NCBI RefSeq assembly: GCF_902167145.1
Contig: NC_050101.1
Span: forward strand, 178,184,428-178,248,427
DNA from: Zea mays
Taxonomy: Eukaryota > Streptophyta > Magnoliopsida > Poales > Poaceae
DNA: 64,000 nucleotides
Reading direction: 5' to 3'
In this document: positions 34,782 through 46,663 of the stretch, piece after piece
Layout of the letters: each line of letters opens with the position of its first letter
Numbering within the stretch: the first letter of the stretch is position 1
Notes under the pieces: generated by a model
The model's input: the letters and a program-made list of their open reading frames with translations, nothing else
What the model was told of the DNA's origin: nothing
The model's database searches: none
Position numbers and translations under genes: made by a program

Positions 34782-37229
34782 ATGTCGGGCATCGACCTCG
34801 CGTCTGAGACGAAGACGAGCGCCGTCTCCCCGCAACACGCCAACTCCAAGCAAACGGACGACGCCAGCACGCTCGCAAAGGACTTGCTGGGCGTCACCCT
34901 CGTACCTGAGACGACGGTGCAGTCTGCCCTTGACGCGACTTCGTCACCGCCCGTCGACCAAGAGGTACCGACCGACTCCCATCTCGTGCCTTTTGGATTC
35001 AGCCTCAACCCACCAAGCGACTTCGCTTCGGTGGACGCTCTCATAGAGGCGAGTCCAAACCCTCTGGGGTATTGTATGCGGTCACCCTGGGACCGGCTGA
35101 CGGCCGTCTCGACCTACGGGCCCTCGGGTTCCGAGGAAGATGACGAGCCCGACTTTTGTTGGGTTTTCTCCGGACTTGGTAACCCCAGTGCCATGCGGGA
35201 CTTCATGACCGCATGCGACTACTGCCTTTCCGATTGTTCTGACGGTAGCCGCAGCCTCGGCGACGAGGACTGCGGCCCAAGTCGTGAATGTTTCCACGTT
35301 GATCTAGGGGGTCCCGGCGAAGGCAACCATCTTGGTACGCCGGAAAACGGTGATCCCCCTAGGCCTGCGCCTCGTGTTGACATCCTTCGGGAGCTAGCTG
35401 TGGTCCCCGTCCCGGCGGGGGGTCATGACCCACAGCTCGAGCAAATCCGCGAGATGCAGGCCAGGCTCGACGAGGGAGCAGGAACACTTGAGCCGTTCCG
35501 CTGGGACATCGGGCAGGAATGGGCAGGACAACCTCCGACCGGAGAAGCGCGTCATCTACCCCAGGGCATCCAGCACCGCATCGGCGACGATGTCAGGGTA
35601 AGGCCGCCACCGGCTTCCAATGGGGTCGGCCAGAACCTGGCTGCAGCGGCAATACTTCTCCGCGCGATGCCAAAGCCATCTACCACCGAGGGGCGGCGTA
35701 TCCAGGGAGAGCTCAAGAATCTCCTGGAGGATGCCGCGGTCCGACGGGCCGAAAGCTCCGCCTCCCGAAGGCAGGGGTACCCCTCGGAACATTGCGCCGC
35801 GACATCCCGATTCATGCGGGAAGCCTCGGTCCACACCGGGCGCACGCGCAACACAGCGCCTGCGGCCCCGGATCGCCTCGGCAACGGACACCCTCACCGC
35901 AACCGTCGAACCCACCACGACGAGAGGGTGCGCCGAGGCTACCACCCCAGGCGTGGGGGACGCTACGACAGTGGGGAGGATCGGAGTCCCTCGTCCGAAC
36001 CACCCGGTCCACAGGCTTCCAGCCGAGCCATACGACGGGCGCCGTTCCCGACCCGGTTCCGAAACCCGACTACTATCACAAAGTACTCGGGGGAGACGAG
36101 ACCGGAACTGTGGCTCGCGGACTATCGGCTGGCCTGCCAACTGGGTGGAACGGACGATGACAACCTCGTCATCCGTAACCTCCCCCTGTTCCTCTCTGAC
36201 TCCGCTCGGGCCTGGCTGGAGCATCTGCCTCCGGGGCAGATCTCCAACTGGGACGACCTGGTCCAAGCCTTCGCCCGCAACTTCCAGGGCACGTACGTGC
36301 GCCCTAGGAACTCATGGGATCTCCGAAGCTGCCGCCAGCAGCCGGGGGAGTCTCTCCGGGACTACATCCGGCGATTCTTGAAGCAGCGCACTGAGCTGCC
36401 CAACATCACCGACTCGGATGTCATCGGCGCGTTCCTTGCCGGCACCACCTGCCGCGACCTGGTGAGCAAGCTGGGTCGCAAGACCCCCACCAGGGCGAGC
36501 GAGCTGATGGACATCGCCACCAAGTTCGCCTCTGGCCAGGAGGCGGTTGAGGCCATCTTCCGGAAGGATAAGCAGCCCCAGGGCCGCCCACCGGAAGATG
36601 TCCCCGAGGCATCAGCTCAGCGCGGCACCAAGAAGAAAGGCAGGAAGAAGTCGCAAGCGAAACACGATGCCGCCGACGCGGACCTTGTCGCCGCTGCCGA
36701 GTACAAGAACCCTCGGAAACCTCCCGGAGGTGCCAATCTCTTCGACAAGATGCTCAAGGAGCCGTGCCCCTATCATCAGGGGCCCGTCAAGCGCACCCTT
36801 GAGGAGTGCGCCATGCTTCGGCGCCACTTTCACAAGGCCAGGCCACCTGCGGAAGGTGGCAGGGCCCGCGACGATGATAAGAAGGAGGATCACAAGGCAG
36901 GAGAGTTCCCCGAGGTCCGCGGCTGCTTCATGATCTACGGTGGGCCAGTGGCGAACGCCTCGGCTCGGCACCGCAAGCAAGAGCGTCGGGAGGTCTGCTC
37001 AGTAAAGGTGGCGGCGCCGGTCTACCTAGACTGGTCCGACAAGCCCATCACCTTCGACCAGGGCGATCACCCTGACCGCGTGCCGAGTCCGGGGAAATAC
37101 CCGCTCGTTGTCGACCCCGTCATCGGCAACGTCAGGCTCACTAAGGTCCTCATGGACGGAGGCAGCAGCCTCAACATCATCTACGCCGAGACCCTCAGGC
37201 TCCTGCGGATCGATATGTCCTCGGTCTAG
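34782..37229 (+). pseudogene. gag: Huck Gag and start of protease, ending at an amber stop
   Basis: This is an 815-residue frame opening MSGIDLASET; the true start may lie upstream, since related text is open before this ATG. It has a disordered acidic and Arg-rich N-terminal half. The gypsy Gag domain around FRNPTTITKYSGETRP runs at residues ~425-590. A C/H cluster (CPYHQGPVKRTLEEC) lies near 660 and the protease signature LMDGGSSLNIIY near 790. The frame stops at TAG 37227-37229, inside the protease. The same frame continues after it with protease text, so the TAG is a lesion rather than a natural end. Confidence 0.85.
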
Positions 37230-38790
37230 GCAGGCGCTGCGCCTTTTCACGGGATCATCCCCGGGAAACGCGTCCAGCCCCTCGGACAACTTGATCTACC
37301 CATCTGCTTTGGGACACCTTCCAACTTCCGAAGGGAGACCCTCACGTTCGAGGTGGTCGGGTTTCGAGGAACCTACCACGCAGTGCTGGGGAGGCCATGC
37401 TACGCCAAGTTCATGGCCGTCCCCAACTACACCTACCTCAAGCTCAAAATGTCGGGCCCCAACGGGGTCATCACCGTCGGCCCCACGTATCGACACGCGT
37501 ACGAATGCGACGTGGAGTGCGTGGAGTACGCCGAGGCCCTCGCCGAATCCGAGGCCCTCATCGCCGGCCTGGAGAGCCTCTCTAAGGAGGCACCAGACGT
37601 GAAGCGCCATGCCGGCAACTTCGAGCCGGCGGAGACGGTTAAGTCCGTCCCTCTCGACCCCAACAACAACGCCTCCAAGTAGATCTGGATCGGCTCCGAG
37701 CTCGACCCCAAATAGGAAGCAGTGCTCGTCGACTTTCTCCGCGCGAACGTCGACGTTTTCGCGTGGAGTCCCTCGGACATGCCCGGCATACCGAGGGATG
37801 TCGCCGAGCACTCGCTGGATATCCGAGATGGAGCCCGACCCGTGAAACAGCCTCTGCGCCGATTCGACAAAGAAAAGCGCAGAGCCATAGGCGAGGAGAT
37901 GCACAAGCTAATGGCAGCAGGGTTCATCAAAGAGGTATTCCATCCCGAATGGCTTGCCAACCCTGTGCTTGTGAGAAAGAAAGGAGGGAAATGGCGGATG
38001 TGTGTAGACTACACTGGTCTAAACAAAGCATGTCTGAAAGTTCCCTACCCTCTGCCTCGCATCGATCAAATCGTGGATTCCACTGCTGGGTGCGAAACCC
38101 TGTCTTTCCTCGATGTCTACTCAGGGTATCACCAAATCAGGATGAAAGAGTCCGACCAGCTCGCGACTTCTTTCATCACACCCTTCGGCATGTACTGCTA
38201 TGTTACCATGCCGTTCGGTTTGAGGAATGCGGGTGCGACATACCAAAGGTGCATGAACCACGTGTTCGGCGAACACATTGGTCGAACGGTCAAGGCCTAC
38301 GTCGATGACATCGTAGTCAAGACGAGGAAAGCCTCCAACCTCCTTTCTGACCTTGAAGTGACATTCCGATGTCTCAAGGCGAAAGGCGTAAAGCTCAATC
38401 CCAAGAAGTGCGTTTTCGGGGTCCCCCGAGGCATGCTCTTGGGGTTCATCGTCTCCGAGCGGGGCATCGAGGCCAACCCAGAAAAAATCGCGGCCATCAC
38501 CAACATGGGGCCCATCAAGGACTTGAAAGGCGTATAGAGGGTCACGGGATGCCTTGCGGCTCTGAGCCGTTTCATCTCACGCCTCGGCGAAAGAGGCCTG
38601 CCTCTGTACCGCCTCTTAAGGAAGGCCGAGTGCTTCACTTGGACCCCTGAGGCAGAGGAAGCCCTCGGGAACCTGAAGGCGCTCCTCACGAACGCGCCCA
38701 TCTTGGTGCCTCCCGCCGTCAGAGAAGACCTCTTGATCTACGTCGCCGCTACCACTCAGGTCGTCAGCGCCGCGATCGTGGTTGAGACAA
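37230..38790 (+). pseudogene. pol: Huck protease end and reverse transcriptase, broken by amber stops
   Basis: It continues the frame of Gag. Protease-end text (GFRGTYHAVLGRPC) is followed by TAG at 37680-37682 and 37713-37715. The reverse transcriptase runs from about 37850 to 38540 with RKKGGKWRMCVDYTGLN, the catalytic YVDDIVVK at ~38298, and GYHQIRM. TAG at 38535-38537 interrupts it, after which the frame continues with RVTGCLAALSRF and the first RNase H region. Near 38785-38795 the reading shifts by +1. Three stops and a frameshift make it inactive. All stops here are TAG. Confidence 0.88.
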
Positions 38791-39786
38791 GAGGAAGGGC
38801 ATGCATTGCCCGTCCAGAGGCCAGTCTACTTCATCAGCGAGGTACTGTCCGAGACCAAGATCCGCTACCCACAAATTCAGAAGCTGCTGTACGCGGTAAT
38901 CCTGACGCGGCGGAAGTTGCGACACTACTTCGAGTCTCATCCAGTGACTGTGGTGTCATCCTTCCCCCTGGGGGAGATCATCCAGTGCCGAGAGGCCTCG
39001 GGTAGAATTGCAAAGTGGGCGGTGGAAATCATGGGCGAGACGATCTCGTTCGCCCCTCGGAAGGCCATCAAGTCCCAGGTCTTGGCGGACTTTGTGGCTG
39101 AATGGGTCGACACCCAGCTCTCGACAGTTCCGATCCAACCGGAACTCCGGACCATGTTTTTCGACGAGTCGCTGATGAAGACAGGGGCAGGCGCGGGCCT
39201 GCTCTTCATCTCGCCCCTCGGAAAGCACCTACACTACGTGCTACGCCTCCACTTCCCGGCGTCCAACAATGTGGTCGAGTACGAGGCTCTGGTCAATGGG
39301 TTGCGCATTGCCATCGAACTAGGGGTCCGACGCCTCGACGCTCGCGGTGACTCACAGCTCGTCATCGACCAAGTCATGAAGAACTCCCACTGCCGCGACC
39401 CGAAGATGGAAGCCTACTGCGATGAGGTTCGGCGCCTGGAAGACAAGTTCTATGGGCTCGAGCTCAACCACATCGCCCGACGCTACAACGAGACTGCGGA
39501 CGAGCTGGCTAAGATAGCATTGGGGCGAACAACGGTTCCCCCGGACGTCTTCTCCCGAGACCTGCACCAACCCTTCATCAAGACCGACGACACGCCCGAG
39601 CCCGAGAAGGCCTCGGCCCAGCCCGAGGCATCCTCGGCTCGGCCCGAGGCACCCTCGGCTCGGCCCGAGGCACCCTCGGCTCTGCCCGAGACACCCTCGG
39701 CTCAGCCCGAGGCAACCTCGGCCCCCGAAGATGAGGCACTGCGCGTCGAGGAAGAGCAAAGCAGGGTCGCACCTAATCGAAACTAG
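38791..39786 (+). pseudogene. pol: Huck RNase H region including the extra (archaeal-type) RNase H
   Basis: After the frameshift the frame reads EGHALPVQRPVYFISEVLSE, the end of the first RNase H, and then a second RNase H-like domain. FFDESLMKTGAGAG (usually DGS) is near 39158, EYEALVNGL near 39277, GDSQLVIDQV near 39349 and NETADELA near 39490. The acidic residues are all present. A run of Ala/Pro/Glu/Arg-rich 8-residue repeats follows (39600-39730). TAG at 39784-39786 ends the frame before the integrase. Confidence 0.85.
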
Positions 39787-40838
39787 CAGACCCCGTACCT
39801 GCAATATCTCCACCGAGGAGAGCTACCCCTCGACCGAGCCAAAGCTCGGCGGTTGGCGCGGCGTGCCAAGTCGTTCGTCTTGCTGGGGGACGGGAAGGAG
39901 CTCTACCACCGTAGCCCCTCAGGCATCCTCCAACGATGCATATCCATCGCCAAAGGCCAGGAGCTCTTACAAGAAATACACTCAGGGGCTTGCGGTCATC
40001 ACGCACCACCTCGAGCCTTTGTTGGAAACGCCTTCCGACAAGGCTTCTACTGGCCAACCGCGGTGGCCGACGCCACTAGAATTGTGCGCACCTGCAAAGG
40101 GTGTCAATTCTACGCAAGGCAGACCCACCTGCCCGCTCAGGCTCTACAGACCATACCCATCACCTGGTCGTTTGCTGTGTGGGGTCTGGACCTCGTCGGC
40201 CCCTTGCAGAAGGCACCCGGGGGCTACACGCACCTGCTGGTCGCCATCGACAAATTCTCCAAGTGGATCGAGGTCCGGCCCCTAAACAACATCAGGTCCG
40301 AACAGCCGGTGGCGTTCTTCACCAACATCATCCATCGCTTTGGGGTCCCGAACTCCATCATCACCGACAACGGCACCCAGTTCACCGGTAGAAAGTTCCT
40401 AGACTTCTGCGAGGATCACCACATCCGGGTGGACTGGGCCTCCGTGGCTCACCCCATGACGAATGGGCAAGTAGAGCGTGCCAACGGCATGATCCTGCAA
40501 GGACTCAAGCCGCGGATCTACAACGACCTCAACAAGTTCGGCAAGCGATGGATGAAGGAGCTCTCCTCGGTGGTCTGGAGTCTGAGGACAATGCCGAGCC
40601 GAGCCACGGGCTTCACACCGTTCTTTCTAGTCTATGGGGCCGAGGCCATCTTGCCCATAGACTTAGAATACGGTTCCCCGAGGGCGAGGGCCTACGACGA
40701 TAAAAGCAACCGAGCTAACCGAGAAGACTCACTGGACCAGCTAGAGGAGGCTCGGGACATGGCCTTGATACACTCGGCGCGGTATCAGCAGTCCCTGCGA
40801 CGCTACCACGCCCGAGGGGTTCGGTCCCGAGACCTCGG
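39787..40838 (+). pseudogene. pol: Huck integrase, C-terminus missing
   Basis: It continues in the frame of the RNase H region. An HHCC finger (GACGHHAPP..., CKGCQFY) lies at about 39990-40110. Catalytic residues are in GLDLVGPL (~40190), TDNGTQF (~40367) and GQVERANG (~40470), followed by the core end with FFLVYGAEAILP. After RYHARGVRSRDL the text departs from what I know of this family, which should go on with a DLVLRR-like stretch. The open frame continues in unrelated-looking GC-rich sequence to 41145. I read this as a deletion joining the integrase to 3' noncoding sequence. Confidence 0.82.
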
Positions 40839-41974
40839 CTACGCGGTGCCGGCCGGCCCACGAGTGCCACCAGCCACCGAGCTTCCAACCCTTTGGCTTG
40901 GATGGTCTTGTCCTCACTCTTGTAGGGGGCGGGAGCGAGGGCCTCTTCGCCATGGCGCGCGCGTTGAGGTGGTCGCCGTCGCTGGCCAGACCACCAGCGC
41001 CGCCAGCCGCCGTGCACCCAACTCTTTTGCTTTAATGGCCTCGTTGTCACCCCTCGTAGGAAGACGGGGGCGAGGGCCTCTCTGCTATGGCGCACATGTT
41101 GAGGTAGCCATCGTTGTTGGCAAGTCGCTCGGGAGAATTCCGTGAGGACAGCGTTCGTGAGCTTCCAGCGCGATCCTACTGGCATTGAGTAGTTTACACC
41201 TATAGAAATGGAGCTATGGCTCCGCTTGAAGGTAGATGTAATAATTTTTACTTTTGTAATGTACTTTTTGAGTACTATTTATCAAGTAGTATTAGCACTT
41301 ATCTGTGTACCACCTGTCCCTGTTGTGTGTGATGTTGTCGACTCCTCCTTGGTACTTGGCCCCTGGGATGCAGGCTCGATGTGTCGAGGTTGGATACCAG
41401 CGTACCTGAAAGAGTTGGCAACAACCCCCAAGAGGCAGCCCCGACCGGGACCTGGGCCTGTACACAACTTTAGCTAGGAAGTGTTAGTAGCACACTCATA
41501 GGATTCCCCGTCTGACATTAGCCATCCTTTGATACATGCTCGGGACCTGCAGTATTTAGTCCAGGAGGCCAAGTTGCGTGTTCGGACCCCCTGGATCGTG
41601 GCTCTAGATACTAGGGCTCTCGCCGCAGAGTGGTGTGGTGTGCAGGCTTACGGTACGGGACCAGGCTAAGCGGCTGCTCGGCTCCAGACCACCCCAGGAG
41701 ATGAGTGTCCATTCTCTGGAGCCAGACCCCAGGTTGTCGGACCCACAGAACTATAGCTCCAAATACTAAGGTTCTCGTCATAGAGTGGTGGACTGTGCAG
41801 GCTTACGGTACGGGACCACGCTAAGCGGCTACACTGATCCGGACCACCCCATGGAACGAGCCTCCGTTCTCTAGAACCGGCCCCCAGGCTATCGGACCTC
41901 CCAGCTTTCGTAAGGGGGTCCTAATCTGCAAGCCTGGCTGCTCAATCCGGGTGTCATCATGTCAGGACAGACGG
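40839..41974 (+). other. Huck 3' noncoding region
   Basis: No gene is recognised. A short repeated GC-rich text (GGGGGCGGGAGCGAGGGCCTCT..CATGGCGC) appears near 40925 and, diverged, near 41065. An AT-rich stretch at 41220-41300 and a two-unit tandem repeat (41590-41930) follow. It ends in GACGG, the TRG target duplication. Confidence 0.65.
41590..41930. repeat. Diverged tandem repeat, period about 155 bp, two units
   Basis: The shared text TGCAGGCTTACGGTACGGGA occurs at 41641 and again at 41796. Flanking similarity (GTCGGACC, CTCTAGATACTAGGGCTCTCG and variants) extends across both units. Confidence 0.75.
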
Positions 41975-42617
41975 TGTTGGGGGCCTTCGGCTTACGAAGG
42001 TCCTCAAAAACTGGATTTAACAGTATCTCTGGAGTTTAATGTGTGAACAGGTATCTTCGGACTCAAGTCGGTATCATAGCAGACCAGAATAATACGAAGG
42101 TTTGATACAGCGCCGAAGGTGTGAGCAGGAAAGCTTCGGCGTGGTAGCAACATAATGCAACCGACTTAAAGATGAAAAGGCTATTCAGACCTCGATAGAT
42201 TACTATAGAATTATTATCAAATGTAAAGGGCATAAATGTAATTTTGCATAGACTGTGTCCTGTGCCTATAAATAGGTGAACAGTACCCCCGTACTGTTCA
42301 CGCGGATTTGGCATTCACTTTTGCGTCACGCTTGTACTTTCATCTCCTTCAAGTTGAAGGTACATTTGTAATTCGACGTTATTTCTATTTCTAAATAATA
42401 ATAGTATACAATTGTTTGTGCTATCCTTTATATTCTTTATAATTCATCCTTCGTCACTGTAAAGTGTATTTATGAAGGCATGCTCTTCATAACCTTCGTC
42501 CGAAAACCATTATATCCTGAGGGGAATAATGCTTCGAAGGACGAAGGACTTTACCGATTAACATTTTCTATGTTGCCTTGTTCTTAACTCATAGCATTTG
42601 AGAACAAGTCCCCAACA
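41975..42617 (+). repeat. 5' LTR of TRG
   Basis: This 643 bp LTR has TATAAATA at 42267-42274. It differs from the 3' LTR at GTGTCCTG/GTGTCATG (near 42260) and CGTCCGAA/CGTCTGAA (near 42500). Confidence 0.95.
42267..42274 (+). promoter_or_regulatory. TATA box of the TRG 5' LTR
   Basis: CCTATAAATAGGTGAAC. The 3' LTR has the same box at 48948-48955. Confidence 0.75.
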
Positions 42618-42635
42618 TTGGCGCCCACCTCCGGT
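42618..42635 (+). other. Putative primer binding site of TRG
   Basis: TTGGCGCCCACCTCCGGT directly follows the LTR end. The position fits a PBS; the tRNA is not assigned. Confidence 0.55.
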
Positions 42636-42693
42636 GAACTCACTTCCACACTCTGAGTTTTCTGAACACCTTCGGCGATCATAAACCTTTGTT

Positions 42694-44212
42694 ATGGCGC
42701 CGAAGAAAGCTTCAGCAACTGGCACTGCAGCTCTTCAACCGCTGGACCACAATCAGGAGACTGTCTCTCTTTGGGAGGCCCGAAGCCAAAAAAGGAAGGC
42801 TGTCAGCCCGACACCACTAGAGGACGAGATAGATCAAGAAATCAGAGACATGGAGATGCTTCATCAACAGGTGCAGAGGAAGAAAGAAAAGATGGCCAGG
42901 CTAGCTGAACTGCAAAGGCAGATAGACGAAGCCTCTGAAGAAGTTCGTCATCTTGCTCAGGATGAGCAGCACCGAAGGCCTCAGCACCAAAACCCTCATC
43001 AGGAGGGTTTCCTCAACGAAGATGACTGGTATGATAATTTCCATCATGGGAATTTTGTTTTCGATGATGCTTCTCCTCTGTCCACTGAGCTGCAGGCTAC
43101 ACCTTGGCCCCCGTCCTACAAGCCGCCTCAGCTTCCCGTATTCAATGGCCACTCAGACCCGAAGCAGTTTTTGATGAGCTACGAAGCAACAGTGTCTTCT
43201 TATGGTGGCAATGCTGCAGTCATGGCCAAATCTTTTGTTATGGCTGTCAGGAGTGTTGCTCAAACCTGGTATTCCTCCCTTCGACCAGGAACGATCACTT
43301 CATGGCAGAAGCTGAAGGACTTGTTGTTAACTAGCTTCCAAGGGTTTCAGACGAAGCCAGTCACTGCTCAAGCTCTATTCCAGTGCACCCAGGATCACGA
43401 AGAATACCTTCAGGCGTACGTCCGAAGGTTCTTGCGTTTGAGGGCACAGGCACCAACGGTGCCCAATGAAATTTTCATTGAGGCCATGATCAAGGGGCTT
43501 CGGCCAGGACCGTCAGCTCAGTACTTTGCTAGGAAGCCTCCTCAAACTTTGGAGAAGCTGCTCCAGAAGATGGACGAGTACATTCGGGCCGATAATGATT
43601 TTCGCCAAAGAAGGGAGGAGGCTTTCAGGTTTTCTGAAATGACCAGGGGCTTCGGAGGAAGGTTCTGTCCGAGGCACGTTAGATCAATTCACAACTCTAC
43701 ACAAAATGATGATAGAGGGAGCCAACAGCAAAGGCCACAATGTTCCTCACAGGCTTCGGGGCAACAGCAAGGCTCCTTCCGACCACCAGCTCCGAGAGGC
43801 AGAGGCGCCAGGGGCTTCGGCGAAAGATTTGGCGATCAATCAAGAAGAATCTTTTTGCTTATTCTGTGGTGAAAACAAAGGCCATACCACCAGGATGTGC
43901 CATGTTACCATCCAGAAGCAAAAGGAAATAGCCGAAGCCACAGCACAACAAGCTCAGCCGAAGCAGGTCATGCATACTGCTTCGTATCATTCGCCTTACA
44001 TCCCAGAATATGTGGGCAACCACCCTGCAGTTTCTGTTGCTTCGGCGAGTCAACCTCAAGCTCCCTGGCAACAGCTTCCGCCTCCACCTCCGCTGCAACA
44101 AGGCCAACAGCCAGAAGGGAGCCAGTATGCTCCACACCAAAGGGACTTCAGAGAGCAGTCCGAAGCTCGTACAGTCAACAGCACTGTGCCAGAGTCAAAG
44201 CACATCTATTGA
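42694..44212 (+). pseudogene. gag: Gag of TRG: capsid domain plus zinc knuckle, split by a frameshift
   Basis: The ATG at 42694 opens MAPKKASATG. A charged coiled-coil stretch (~50-95) precedes a gypsy-type capsid domain (~150-300; LPVFNGHSDPKQF, SLRPGTITSW, FIEAMIKGLRP). An RG/Gln-rich linker follows and the frame stops at 43872. The nucleocapsid continues one frame over: ESFCLFCGENKGHTTRMC, a C-C-H-C knuckle, then a Gln/Pro-rich tail to the stop at 44212. The frame switch falls near 43840-43850. It may be a lost base, or a programmed shift, for which I see no clear signal. The Gag is about 500 residues in all. No protease or pol follows. Confidence 0.85.
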
Positions 44213-45171
44213 CAAATATCCTACCTTAATAGCAGTCTTTTTTATTTAGTCTTATTTTCTGTGTAATAAAGGACATTGTTTAGATTTCATGTAAATAGTT
44301 TCGTTGTTTGCCACAAGGAAAATATATTTTCTTCACAGGCCTAAGTTGTTGAAGTTTAAAGATTTGTGATAACAAAGAGGACCTTCAAAGTATCGAAAAT
44401 TCTTCGAAGCAACAAAAAGTCGTTCTAAGGAACGCAGAGTAAGTTTGCCGAAGTCACAAAAAGCCGCTCCAGAAGGAGTGCAGTGTAAGTTTTCTGCTCC
44501 AAAGTCGTTCCAAAGGGAATGCAGAGCATACAGCGAAAAGTCAACGCTGATACCGCCTAAGTAAAAGGCGAAGCGCGAAAAGTCAACGCGAATACCGCTG
44601 AAAGTAAAAGGCGAAGAAGCTCCTAAGGGAGGCTTACAGCGAAAAATAAACGCTGATTCCGCTGAAGTAAAAGGCGAAGAAGCTCCTAAGGAAGGCTTAT
44701 AAAAGATTATGTGTTTTATTGCAGGGATGCGTATGTATCTTCGGAATAAACATCACCTCACACAACATAACATCATCGCATCATTTCGCATAGCATAAGC
44801 ATCATACATCATGTTGCATATGGCACAAGAGGTGGATACAATATCGATCTACAGAAGAATGTTTTGAAAAAAGGGAAAAATCATAATGTCACAAGGAGAT
44901 ACATTATTGATCGCCGGAAGTGTAGCTTCGGAAAATATCTTCACGAAGCCTGGATATTATTCATCAGAACACTGGATATTGTTGTGACAAAGAAAAATTC
45001 CTCTTCACGAAGCATGAAAAGAAGGGAAGGTGTTTTTTCGTCAAAGACTCAAAAATGGTACGTGTAAAATTTCATGCATCGTAAAGAGTTGAACAATAAA
45101 AACATGTATATTACATTCAGGGTTACAAAATGTTACAGTATATTACATTTCAGAAGTTTTTACAATAATAC
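44213..45171 (+). other. TRG central noncoding region
   Basis: An AT-rich stretch (44220-44400) is followed by tandem repeats (44530-44705) and AT-rich sequence. It lies between the converging ends of sense gag and the antisense gene. No gene is supported. Confidence 0.7.
44530..44705. repeat. Imperfect tandem repeats, units of about 45-65 bp
   Basis: The text GCGAAAAGTCAACGCTGATACCG, then (A)GTAAAAGGCGAAG, recurs three times. The last two units add GAAGCTCCTAAGG(G/A)AGGCTTA. Confidence 0.8.
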
Positions 45172-46661
45172 TTAATCTTCTCTCAAAACGACTTCCGCAG
45201 CCTCGTTCAGGAGCCGATTAACAACTTCATCCATGATAGCTTCAGCCATCTTTTTAATTTCGTCGTCTCCTTTCGGGGGAGGTCCCGAAGACGCTTTAGT
45301 AGGATCTGAAGGAGGACAGGATACGGCTACATTGCTATTACAAATTGCGAACAAAATTTAAAATCGAAAATTACAACATAATAAAACCATTAGTTGATAC
45401 CTATTTGCCCTTCGGGCTCTGCGCTTTTTTCAGCAGCTTCAGCCACTTCTCTAGCATCGTGAATGCCCTTTTCACTTTTTTGAATAATTTCTCGGGCCAT
45501 TTCTCGGCCACCATTATCCCATATATCGGTAAAAAAATTTCCACCAACCATGCTAGCTTCGGCCGAAGGATCTCTTGCATCTTCGAAGGACAAAGCAGCT
45601 TCGGATTGCGCTAGAGTCTTAACATGTTCGCAGCCCTTTTTCTCTAAAATGGTGGCAATTCCTCTGGCACCAGAGAAAGCACATATATCTCCACGGCTAT
45701 TTAAAATTTCCTCGAAGGCTTCAACTTCGTGATCGATCCATTCGATGGGACCTTCGGGATTGCCTCTTGTAAAGTTTTCTTCGCTTGAGAATGCGCCGAC
45801 CCTGGCGAAGCTAGTTTTTAACTTCTTAACACACTCTATAGATTTGTTATAACATCTCTTCTTGGACGAACGAAGCTCTTCAACAATTCCTTCTAAGTGA
45901 TCTGCCCATTGGTCGCTGAGTTCTCGCTTTGTTTCTTCAAGTATGCGTTCTTCCTTGGCTCTGGCCAGTTGTTTCCGAAGATCTTCAATTTCGCGCTTCT
46001 GAGCTTCAGCTTGACCTTTAAAAGCAGCTTCGTCTTCCTTTATTTTATTTATCAATGAGTGTAATATTTTATCTTTTTCGAGACCTTCATTCCTCAGTTC
46101 AATTACTTCGGAACGAAGGTTGCTCAGGGCTATAGCACACCCTTCGTCTTCAGCATCCTTCTGTGCCCTGAGGGCATTGCTAAGTATTAGGCCCTGCAAA
46201 GAGAAATATGTGTGCGTCAATAGATTTAAACAAACGAAAAATTTTGGTCTCAACAAAAAATACAAAGATCCCATTTGTTGCACCTTTAAGCTATTATAGG
46301 CCAGGCTTTCGGTCAGATCATTCTTCGACAGCACCGAGAGCCCGTCTTCTAATGTTGGGAATCCGAAGCTCTTGCTCATCTCCCGACAGACAGAAATCTC
46401 CTTGCTATCAGGGAGACAATACAAAAAGTCTTCTTCTCCACTGCCATTGAATATTAACGCCCCCTTTGGATACTTCAGTTTTTGGGCGTAGCGCTGGGCC
46501 TCTTGCTCTTCTTTTTCTGATAGTTTTTTCCCCGAAGCATGACGAACAATATAATCACGGACTTTGGAGGATGCTTCGGGGGCAATGACACCGATTTCTT
46601 CAACAAAAGTTGGCTCTGTTATTTTTTCTTCCTCAGTTTCCAAGGACTTTATCTTCGCGGG
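45172..46661 (-). CDS. Antisense gene of TRG, C-terminal part (coiled coil), with two intron-like gaps
   Basis: On the minus strand the frame runs from about 46661 (EPAKIKSLETEEEKI) through a long charged coiled coil (~45900-46190). It then reads KRCYNKSIECVKKLK and GDICAFSGARG. Two GT-AG intervals look like introns. One is 46283-46194 (90 nt, in phase, T-rich, ending TTTCTCTTTGCAG). The other is 45400-45327 (74 nt, GTATCA...ATGTAG). Removing the second lets the frame continue to VLRED and a stop at 45172. This layout resembles the C-terminal half of the antisense additional ORFs of Grande-type plant gypsy elements. The molecular role is unknown. Confidence 0.65.
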
Positions 46662-46663
46662 CT

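Noticed and set aside
35519..36381. Alternative long frames overlapping Huck gag
   Set aside because: They are frame shadows in GC-rich DNA. The frame chosen has the capsid, C/H cluster and protease motifs.
40715..41185. Frame on the minus strand near the end of Huck
   Set aside because: It overlaps the integrase C-terminal region and GC-rich repeats and has no recognisable domain or promoter.
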